From the NCBI RefSeq assembly GCF_042242105.1, contig NC_092029.1, positions 9,975,885-10,039,884 of the forward strand: DNA of 64,000 nt. The letters are read 5' to 3'. A model generated the notes under the pieces. It was given only the letters and a program-made list of their open reading frames with translations. It made no database searches and was not told where the DNA came from. The translations under genes were made by a program, and so were the position numbers. Each line of letters opens with the position of its first letter. The stretch's first letter is position 1. Source of the DNA: Pempheris klunzingeri (lineage: Eukaryota; Chordata; Actinopteri; Acropomatiformes; Pempheridae). Below are positions 50,714-62,100 of this stretch, one piece after another.

Positions 50714-52803
50714 TTAGATTGTGGTTATCTCTCCAAACTCCATTAATCTTGGTCAAATCAGAGCTATTTTTGAGAGAGGAAAAACAGGTCAATGTTGAAA
50801 CTCCACTCTCTCTACTTTGATACCAGAGGTGTCTCAGAAATGTGCCTTCCACAGTGGCAATTAATTATCTTCACCTGGGCTTTGTGTGACCACGAATGAA
50901 GCCATTCATCTGCCTTTGCCAACAGTGGATTTAAAATGTAAAACTGCACTTTCATCAAAACTGACTGCTCATGAGCAAAATAACTCTCAATATTTTCTTC
51001 TACATGTTTTCTCTTGAGTTTCACAGCAGTCAGTAGTTAACAGAAGCAGCAGTGCTCAATATTAAGAGACATGAAAATGTAAAGGGACACTTGCATAAAT
51101 GAAATAAATCGAAAACGCAGCATTTTATACAATCTATTTGCTCTACAGACTACCTCACTGCATAAAGAATAAAAATATGCAAGTTAAACATATATATATC
51201 AACATATTGTTTTATTGAAGACAGTATTATCTGTGTGTCCTTATTTTGAGGTGTAGAAGGAGTAGCATTATTTTTTAACTATTTATCTCCAAACAGCATC
51301 TTTTTAACTTCTTCTTAGGCGGTCTTAGACAACCCAGTGCAAAAGTGGAACTCAATAGAATCAAAATACAGTAGCTACTTTTATTAGGGGCTACATTACA
51401 TACATTAGGCATGTATGGAGATAAAGGTCAGTACACACTCACCCTGTAGATTAGCATTGAGGCTAATCACCTATAAGACAGAAGGCTGTAATAATGACAT
51501 CGATGATAATTGGCCTGCATCATGTTCACCATCCACTTTTGTTAAAAACCTTTCAACTCTACCAGACATAAAAAGAAACTTAATGTGTCTCTGGCATTAT
51601 AGGTTATGGGAGTAGGAGATGCCCTAAAGTAAAATAAACTAATGAAGCTGTGTTATTGAATTACAGCGCTCAGACCACTTCATATGATTGTCTATACCAT
51701 TTAATGTACTACCTTCACACACTAGGCAAGCTTGAAATACTGCTGAGCAATACCAAGGCTCTTACAAGTAAAAATGAGAGCTCACCACTGCAAGAATGCA
51801 CTGTCATCTCATGACGTTTCCCTGAGATCATCCTGGATTAGGATCTTTATCTTCTCTTGACTCACTGCTTGATGCACAGCCTTCACTTGCAGGGATTTAG
51901 AGTATTCAGCTGCACAAAAGAAGGGACACATAGATCCAATTAAAATATTCTCATCATCTCATATTAAATATTACCCTATGAATGGTTTCTTTTTGCTATA
52001 GTCCTGTATGTTTAGTAACAGAAAACTACTAAAAACATGACTACAAAATAATATCAGACTAGCAAAAATTTAAAAACTTGGTTACTGGACACCATATTAA
52101 ATACATAAAACCTGTACTTGATGCTATTTGAGTAATAAAAGGTTCTCCACCTTAGTGGGTATAATATAGCACCAACACTGCAGTGTTTAAACACAGTTTC
52201 AATATGCACTCAGCTGTAGGGTTACAAATACCCACCCAGTGGCACATCCTGTATCATATAGGAGACACGAGGCAACAGTACATATGTGTGACTGAAGAAT
52301 AGAAAAGAAGCCTTTTTAAGGACACATTTCTGAAATTCTTCTTACAGGTTGTCTGGTGAGTGTGAAAGAAGAACAGATCTCCAGTATAATTAGGAACATT
52401 ACACGCTGTAAGGTCATAAAACTGCACTAGATACACCTCGTGGTACGTTCTTAAGTGGTCTACATTCAGTTTGCTCACACGCACAGGGCCTAGAAAGGTT
52501 GACAAGGACTAATGGCAGAAAGAAAAAAGGATTTATTTTGTCTTTTTAAAAAGTGGTCTAGTAGTGTCTCTGTAAGACAGAGAATGCATCTCATGCTTAA
52601 AACATGATGAGAGATTGGGTATGTTTTAAATTCCAGTTTTCCAGTAAGTGTCAGCCAGAAATCTTGTTCCTCGTCTACTTCAAATTACGGCATGTCCATG
52701 GCATTTAATCCAAACTTTTTTTTAACATGCTTGTCACCTTTATTTTGGTACATTCAGTAAACAGACTCGCTCTTAACCGATACTTTCTTTACTCCTGTTT
52801 CAG

Positions 52804-52969
52804 ATTGACAGTGTTCCGAGTCTTATGCAGTGCCCCAGTGTCCTTGTCTGTGTGGGACGTGAGCCCTCTCATCCCTCCATTGTGGAAAATTTTCGGAAAA
52901 CATCTGAAGACAAACTTCCGAAGCTGAGTGTGAAGTCACGCTCCAGTGGCTGCAATGAAAGTCACGAGG
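52804..52969 (+). CDS. rp1l1: rp1l1 second coding exon (end of DCX2)
   Basis: The exon begins after TTTCTTTACTCCTGTTTCAG and ends GAG-G before GTATGA. It encodes IDSVPSLMQCPSVLVCVGRE, matching the last strand of the DCX2 domain (DSLQALIQSPSVLVCVGRE in relatives), then PSHPSIVENFRKTSEDKLPK and KSRSSGCNESHE. Phase: 55 codons plus one base, which joins to the GA that opens the next exon to form Gly. Confidence 0.9.
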
Positions 52970-53164
52970 GTATGACAAACAGTTTGTTGTCACAGACTTA
53001 ATTTCAGAACTATGTTTTTGAAAATTAATTATTATTTCCACTAATTTTTTTTTTAGAAAATGATCTGCAATATACAGCATAGTATAAATGTATGGTACAT
53101 AATGTGTAATAGAGATTAATGTCATATTTTTTGTTTTTTGTTTTTTTATTGATGGTAAATGAAG

Positions 53165-56100
53165 GACTGCCACCAAAGAAAAGGGTCGATCCAAAACTGG
53201 AATCTGACAACAGATCTACTAGACACTTGTCATCCGACAAGTCATTACCAGATGGAACTGACTCTCCAGATAATGTAGATTCCTGCTCACACACTGATGG
53301 TGAGAGGAGAGAAGATGATATAGAGAAACGGGTCCGTGTTAATAAAGATGGCAGTTTGTCTATGGAAATGAAAGTGCGCTTCCGACTACAAAATGATGAA
53401 ACACTACATTGGTCGACACAAGTAAGAAAGACAACAGGCAGGTCCTGTGGCAACCTCCAAGGACTTGATAACCCTTATTTTGCACAGATAAGTGATCAAA
53501 GCTTTTCAGAATCTGAAAACATCTCTGCTGGTGATCAAGATGAGGCGTACATTACCAAGCACCATCAGAGACATAGAGAGGAGCCTCACTGTCCTCACTG
53601 CTGCAGTCACTGCCAGGATTATGACATTAGGAGAAATATCCCAGGGACACATGGAGCAAGTCGCTGCATTCAAACTTCCAGCTCAAGTGCATCCTCACAC
53701 ACAATGGTCTGTAGAAAGACAGTGGTTGAAAGGCAAACTATGTCTAGGTCAAGCGAAGATCATACAGAAAAAGTGGTGGAGAGAGAAACTTGTGTGAAGC
53801 AGAGAGTTGAGGCAGCTGAAACTATAGAGTACTGCACTATCAGGAGTGACACTTGCTCACCTAAGTGCGAGTTGCAATCCTCCACACTGGACAACTGTAA
53901 GGTGTGTGTTGACAGTTCCCCAAATGATCAGGTTGATGTAAAAACTGCTCAAACATCAGAGCAAGAAGAACAAACAGGATTGGCTTCTGCTGAAATATTA
54001 ACAGACCATGAGGGCAATCAAGATGATGAGGATGATGACAACCCGCCAAATGCTTCAGGAGCTTCTTCTCAGGAGAGTAATCCTGAAAGGAAAGAGCCGA
54101 CTGGAAGTGCTGTGCCACATTTATCCCTGAGCCATACAGATAGAGCCTCCAGCGCTTCAGATCACTCAAGCAAGTCAAGAAAATCCAAAAAATCATACAC
54201 TTGCAATTGCAGAGTGTCTAATGATACAAAAGGACAAATCAAGGCCCAAGGTGAAGAAGAAGGTGAAATTCAAAGAGATCGATCAAGTGCCATGTCTGTC
54301 AAATCAAATGCCTCTGGCAGATCAAATAAGTGTGAAGAAACAGAGTTAGAAGTTGTACCGGAAAGATCCAAAAGTGCCATGTCAGTTCATTCAAATGCCT
54401 CCAGAAAATCCAGATCTGATGTTTTAGATGTTACAGCTGAAGAAATACAAGCACATGATGACAAAGAAACACAAGAAAGACCATTAAGTAACATGTCTGT
54501 TAAATCAGTGAAGTCAGAATTGCAACGTAAATCAGAGAATGCAAATGAAGAACGAGTATTAAGTTCCATGTCATCAAAATCCAAGGCCTCTATTAAATCA
54601 AAGGGATCACGAGTGTCTTCTCTCCCAGATGAAGAGCAGGCTGAGGAGGAGACTGAACAAAGGACAACCAGTGCCATGTCAGCTGCATCAAACATCTCTG
54701 CAGAATCTAAATTAGGAACATCTGAATCATCTGCAGAGGAGAGCATTCAAATACCAGATGAAGAAAATGAGAATGAAACTGGACAAAGAGCACAAAGTGC
54801 AATGTCAGTGAAGTCAAATGTTTCTGTAAAATCTAAAACATCTAGCACTTCTGAAGCTCCATCCAAAGATAATACAGAGGTAAAATCTGAGGGCAGTGCA
54901 CATTCTACTGTGTCATTAAAGTCACAAAATGCTGATGAATATTTTGAGGAAGAAGGGGAAGCTGAAGGGTCTCATGATAAAGAGAGAGTGCCAAGTGCCA
55001 TGTCATCCAAGTCAAATACCTCTGCTAGATCTACACATTCAAAAGCATCTAAGCTTCAAGATGAAGAAAATGCCAAGGATGATAGTCAAGGAAGAGCCTC
55101 TAGTGCCATGTCAGCAAAATCAGCAAAGTCAAGTAAAGGAGTGTCGTCAAACAAAGATGATAATGAGGAGGGCACAGTGGAAACTGTGGAGAGAGCTCCC
55201 AGTACCGTGTCTGTAAAATCCATAAAGTCAAATGCATCTGCAAGGTCTAGAAAATCAGAGAAATATAATGAGTACAATCAATCAGATCTTTCAGCCCAGG
55301 AAAAACAGACTGAAAATAAAGAAAGTGAAAGAACACTGAGTGCAATGTCAGCCACATCTATCAAGTCAGATGTATCTGCAACATCTAGAAAGTCAGAACG
55401 CTGTGAAAAAATGAATAAAGAAAATGCTGAAGATGTAGATAGACCAATCGAGAGAGCGACAAGTGCTTTGTCAGCTAAGTCTAATGCATCGTCAAGATCT
55501 ACAGAATCCAAGAGATCTGAACTTCATGCAAGAGAAACTGTTGATGGAAATGCTGAAGAGGACGGTGGAGGGAGACCACAAAGCACACTGTCAGTCAAAT
55601 CAGCAAAGTCAGTGAAGTCAAATATTTCTGGAAAATCTAGCAAATCTAAATCATCTGATGTTCTGAAAAAAGAAACTGGCAATCTTGAGGCTGTAAATGA
55701 TGGGGAGCAAACTGAGAAAAGAGCCGAAAGCTGCTATGATGAGATTGAGGAAACATCAAGCTTCTCCTGTGTTTCAGCTGAAGAAAATCCTGTCAATCAT
55801 GATGAGGCTGAGAGAGAACCTAGTGTCAAGTCAAAATCATCTGCAATATCCAGTAGGTCAAAAGCCTATAAATTGATGTCTGAAAACGATGATGATGATG
55901 ATGATGATGATGAAGAAATTGCAGAACGAGCAACGAGCGCAATGTCAGCAAAATCTGCAAATTCAAATGCCTCTGCAGTTTCTACAAAATCAAAAGCTTC
56001 TCAAGTCCTTCCTAAACATGATAATGACATCTGCAATGAAGGAGACACTAAACAGGAAACCAGCAAAAGATCACCAAGTGCACTGTCAGTGAAATCAGCA

Positions 56101-59100
56101 CAGTCAGGTGTGTCAACAAAATCAACACAATCAAATATTTCTGCTAAATCTAGTAAGTCAAAGCACGGTACTGTTTCAGCTGAAGAAAATACTGAACTTA
56201 GAGAAAGAGCTCCAAGCAATATGTCAACTGCCTCTGCTAAATCTGCAAAGTCAAATGCTTCAGCAGTATCTAAGAAATCAAGAGGTTCTGCAATTCCATC
56301 TGAAAACTGTGGAGATGCGTCTGAAGAAGTACTTATTGAAGGGGAGACGGAAGATAGATCAGTGAGCTCAATGTCAATACAGTCAGTTCAGTCAAATATT
56401 TCTACAAGATCAAATAAGTCAAAATGTTCTGCTCATGTTCCAGCTGAAGGAGGCTGTGAGAGCCCTGATGAAGAAAATGACAGAGAGCAGACTGAAGAAA
56501 GAGCAGAAAGCAGCTTGTCAGCCCAATCAGTCCAGTCACATGTGTCTGAAATATCTATTAAGTCTGCAGAGAGAGCACCTAGTGCTTTGTCAGTCAGATC
56601 TGCAAAGTCAACTATTTCTGTCAAATCTACTAGCACTTGCATTCCTGATGAAGGAGATGGTGAGGAGGAAACTCAAGAGAGAGCACTCAGTGCCATGTCA
56701 GCCAAAACTGCAAAGTCCACTATTTCTGCAAAATCTACTAAGTCAAAAGCTGTAGATGGTCCAGTTGAAGAAAATATATCTGATCAGGAGGAACATGGAG
56801 AGAGAGCGCCAAGCAATCTATCAGTAAAATCAAGAAAATCAGCTAAATCAAATGTTTCTACAATATCTAAAAGATCGAAAGTCTCTGAAGTTTGCTTGGA
56901 AGACAGTATTGACAATCTTGAGGAAAAAGTTGTTGAAGGGGAGAGTGAAGTGAGAGCAGTGAGTTCAATGTCTGCCAAGTCAGTTCAGTCAAATATTTCT
57001 ATAAGATCAAATAGGTCAAAATGTTCTGCTCGTGTTCCAGCTGAAGAAAGCTTTGAGAGCCCTGATGAAGAAAATGACAGAGAGCAGACTGAAGAAAGAG
57101 CGGAAAGCCGCTTGTCAGCCGAATCAGTCCAGTCACATGTGTCTGAAATATCAATTAAGTCTGCAGAGAGAGCACAGAGTGCCATGTCAGCCAAAACTGC
57201 AAAGTCCACTATTTCTGCAAAATCTTCTAAGTCAAAAACACTGAATGGTCCAGCTGAAGAAAATATGTCTGATCAAGAGGAACATGGAGAGAGAGCTCCA
57301 AGCAATCTATCAGTAAAATCAAGAAAATCAGCTAAATCAAATGTTTCTACAATATCTAAAAGATCGAAAGTCTCTGAAGTTTGCTTGGAAGACAGTATTG
57401 ACAATCCTGAGGAAAAAGTTGTTGAAGGAGAGAGTGAAGTGAGAGCAGTGAGTTCAATGTCTGCCAAGTCAGTTCGGTCAAATATTTCTATAAGATCAAA
57501 TAGGTCAAAATGTTCTGCTCGTGTTCCAGCTGAAGAAAGCTTTGAGAGCCCTGATGAAGAAAATGACAGAGAGCAGACTGAAGAAAGAGCGGAAAGCCGC
57601 TTGTCAGCCACATCAGTCCAGTCACATGTGTCTGAAATATCTATTAAGTCAGCAGAGAGAGCACCTAGTGCTTTGTCAGCTAAATCAGTAAAGTCACAGG
57701 TTTCTGCAAAATCAAACGCTTCTAAAGTACTTTCTGGCAAAACCACTGACATTCCTGATGAAGGAGATGGTGAAGAGGAAACTCAAGAGAGAGCACTCAG
57801 TGCCATGTCAGCCAAAACTGCAAAGTCCACTATTTCTGCCAAATCTACTAAGTCAAAAGCTGTAGATGGTCCAGCTGAAGAAAATATATCTGATCAGGAG
57901 GAACATGGAGAGAGAGCTCCAAGCAATCTATCAGTAAAATCAAGAAAATCAGCTAAATCAAATGTTTCTACAATATCTAAAAGATCGAAAGTCTCTGAAG
58001 TTTGCTTGGAAGACAGTATTGACAGTCCTGAGGAAAGAGTTGTTGAAGGAGAGAGTGAAGTGAGAGCAGTGAGTTCAATGTCTGCCAAGTCAGTTCGGTC
58101 AAATATTTCTATAAGATCAAATAGGTCAAAATGTTCTGCTCGTGTTCCAGCTGAAGAAAGCTTTGAGAGCCCTGATGAAGAAAATGACAGAGAGCAAACT
58201 GAAGAAAGAGCGGAAAGCCGCTTGTCAGCCGAATCAGTCCAGTCACATGTGTCTGAAATATCAATTAAGTCTGCAGAGAGAGCACAGAGTGCCATGTCAG
58301 CCAAAACTGCAAAGTCCACTATTTCTGCAAAATCTTCTAAGTCAAAAACACTGAATGGTCCAGCTGAAGAAAATATGTCTGATCAAGAGGAACATGGAGA
58401 GAGAGCTCCAAGCAATCTATCAGTAAAATCAAGAAAATCAGCTAAATCAAATGTTTCTACAATATCTAAAAGATCGAAAGTCTCTGAAGTTTGCTTGGAA
58501 GACAGTATTGACAATCCTGAGGAAAAAGTTGTTGAAGGAGAGAGTGAAGTGAGAGCAGTGAGTTCAATGTCTGCCAAGTCAGTTCGGTCAAATATTTCTA
58601 TAAGATCAAATAGGTCAAAATGTTCTGCTCGTGTTCCAGCTGAAGAAAGCTTTGAGAGCCCTGATGAAGAAAATGACAGAGAGCAAACTGCAGAAAGAGC
58701 GGAAAGCCGCTTGTCAGCCACATCAGTCCAGTCACATGTGTCTGAAATATCTATTAAGTCAGCAGAGAGAGCACCTAGTGCTTTGTCAGCTAAATCAGTA
58801 AAGTCACAGGTTTCTGCAAAATCAAATGCTTCTAAAGTACTTTCTGGCAAAACTACTGACATTCCTGATGAAGGAGATGGTGAAGAGGAAACTCAAGAGA
58901 GAGCACTCAGTGCCATGTCAGCCAAAACTGCAAAGTCCACTATTTCTGCCAAATCTACTAAGTCAAAAGCTGTAGATGGTCCAGCTGAAGAAAATATATC
59001 TGATCAAGAGGAACATGGAGAGAGAGCCCCAAGCAATCTATCAGTAAAATCAAGAAAATCAGCTAAATCAAATGTTTCTACAATATCTAAAAGATCGAAA

Positions 59101-62100
59101 GTCTCTGAAGTTTGCTTGGAAGACAGTATTGACAATCCTGAGGAAAGAGTTGTTGAAGGAGAGAGTGAAGTGAGAGCAGCGAGTTCAATGTCTGCCAAGT
59201 CAGTTCGGTCAAATATTTCTATAAGATCAAATAGGTCAAAATGTTCTGCTCGTGTTCCAGCTGAAGAAAGCTTTGAGAGCCCTGATGAAGAAAATGACAG
59301 AGAGCAGACTGAAGAAAGAGCGGAAAGCCGCTTGTCAGCTGAATCAGTCCAGTCACATGTGTCTGAAATATCAATTAAGTCTGCAGAGAGAGCACAGAGT
59401 GCCATGTCAGCCAAAACTGCAAAGTCCACTATTTCTGCAAAATCTTCTAAGTCAAAAACACTGAATGGTCCAGCTGAAGAAAATATGTCTGATCAAGAGG
59501 AACATGGAGAGAGAGCTCCAAGCAATCTATCAGTAAAATCAAGAAAATCAGCTAAATCAAATGTTTCTACAATATCTAAAAGATCGAAAGTCTCTGAAGT
59601 TTGCTTGGAAGACAGTATTGACAATCCTGAGGAAAGAGTTGTTGAAGGAGAGAGTGAAGTGAGAGCAGTGAGTTCAATGTCTGCCAAGTCAGTTCAGTCA
59701 AATATTTCTATAAGATCAAATAGGTCAAAATGTTCTGCTCGTGTTCCAGCTGAAGAAAGCTTTGAGAGCCCTGATGAAGAAAATGACAGAGAGCAGACTG
59801 AAGAAAGAGCGGAAAGCCGCTTGTCAGCCGAATCAGTCCAGTCACATGTGTCTGAAATATCTATTAAGTCAGCAGAGAGAGCACCTAGTGCTTTGTCAGC
59901 TAAATCAGTAAAGTCACAGGTTTCTGCAAAATCAAATGCTTCTAAAGTACTTTCTGGCAAAACCACTGACATTCCTGATGAAGGAGATGGTGAAGAGGAA
60001 ACTCAAGAGAGAGCACTCAGTGCCATGTCAGCCAAAACTGCAAAGTCCACTATTTCTGCAAAATCTACTAAGTCAAAAATACTGAATGGTCCAGCTGAAG
60101 AAAATATGTCTGATCAGGAGGAACATGGAGAGAGAGCTCCAAGCAATATGTCAGCCAGATCAGCAAAGTCAAATATTTCAGCAGTGTCTAAGAAATCAAA
60201 AGCTTCTGACATGCCCTCTGAACACAGTACAGAAATTGCTGATGCAGAGAACGAATGGAGAGTGAGCTCAGTGTCAGCTCAGTCAGTCAAGTCAAATATT
60301 TCTGCCAGATCAAAAAAGTCTAAATGTTCTGATGGTCCAGCTGAAGAAAGCTTTGACAGCCCCAGTGAAGAAAATGATATAGAACAAACTGAAGAAAGAG
60401 CAACAAGCTGCATGTCAGTCAAATCAGCTCAATCTCATGTTTCTGAAAGATCTATTAAATCACAAGCCCCCTGTGTTACTACTGATGATGTGGCTGAACA
60501 CAAAGAAACTACAAACAGGGCCCCTAGCGCCTTGTCGGCAAAATCAGCAATGTCCCATGCGTCAGATAATTCTGTTAAATCAAATACTGAGCTTTCTTCT
60601 GGCAAAACGACTGACATTTGTGATGAAGAGAGTGGTGAAGAAGAAACTCAAGAGAGAGCACTGAGTGTAATGTCAGCCAAATCCACACAGTCAGGCATGT
60701 CAGTAAGATCAAGCAAGTCAAAAGTCTCAGATGTTCCAGTTGAAGACTATGTTGCAGCACATGACAAAACTGTAGAGAGAGCAGCCAGTGCTATGTCAGA
60801 CAGATGTGCAATGTCAGATGCTTCAGCATTATCTCAAAGATCAAAAGATGCATTTTCAGGGGAAGGAAGTGCTCAAGAGGAAAACAAAGAGAGAGCGCCG
60901 AGTTGCATGTCTGATAAATCAGTCAAATCAAATGTTACTGTAGAATCTGTGACTGCCAAAGGAATTACAGCAAATGCTGAAGAAACTGTAGAGCAAGAAC
61001 CAAGTGTAATGTCAAATGCTTCAAGGATCACTGCTTCTCAGGCTTCTGGTGGCAATCCTGGTGAGGAAAATATCAAAGCAGACACTGAGGAGAGATCACC
61101 TAGCAAAATGTCAGCCAAATCAAATATTTCGGTTTCATCAAGGAGCACAACAGCATGTGAATTTCCTTCGGAAGAAAACACTGCAAATGATGCAGAAACT
61201 GTTCAAAGACCACCAAGCACCCTGTCAGGTAAATCAGCCAGATCTGCCAAATCAACACAGTCAAATATTTCTGCAAAGTCTACGAAGTCAAAAGTCTCCA
61301 ATAGTCCTGGGGAAAAAAATCATGAGGACACTATTGAGCGAGCACCAAGCAGTACTTCCATCAAATCAACAAAATCAAGAATGTCAAATGTCTCAGCAGT
61401 GTCAAAGAAATCCAAAGCTTCTGAGGTTCCTGCTGAGGATGGAGCTAACAATGAAAAAAACACTGAAGAAGACGCTGAGGCGAGAGCAATGAGCTCAATG
61501 TCTGTCAAATCAATGAAGTCAAATGTAACATCAATATCTACAAAGTCAAAAGCTTCTCATGGTCCTCAGAATGTAAACAGTGAAGAAGATGGTGGGAATG
61601 AAGTTGAAAAGAGAGGGCAAAGTGCCATGTCAAATACATCATTAAAGTCTACAGGAACTTTGAGTCTTTCAAAATCCTCTGACATTTCAGCTGAGGAAAA
61701 TGAGGCCGATCGTGAGGAAACTGTAGAGAGAACACCAAGTGCCATATCAGATCTATCTTTGAGATCAAGGAAATCAAAAGTTTCTGAGCAGACAACTGAA
61801 ACACACGGAGAGGAAGATCAAACAGAGAGGACTTCAAGTGTTTTGTCAGTGAAGTCGAGCGTCTCTGCAAGAAGCATGAAGTCCAACGTATCTGGACTTA
61901 ACCCTACTAAGAGGACTGGATGTGATGAAGAGACTGATGCAAAAGCAAGTAGTGCAATGTCAACTAAATCAGGAAAATCAAATAATTCAATGAAATCAAA
62001 GAAATTAACATCTCCTGAAATTCCTTGTCCAGACATTCCTAATGAAGAAAATGCTGAAGATAAATCTGTGAGACCCCCAAGTACCATGTCTGCAAAGTCT

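Larger units (their letters stand above)
49529..52803. other. rp1l1 intron between the first two coding exons
   Basis: A 3.3-kb intron, AT-rich, with microsatellites at 50141 and 50674. No further exon with doublecortin similarity was seen in it. Confidence 0.6.
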
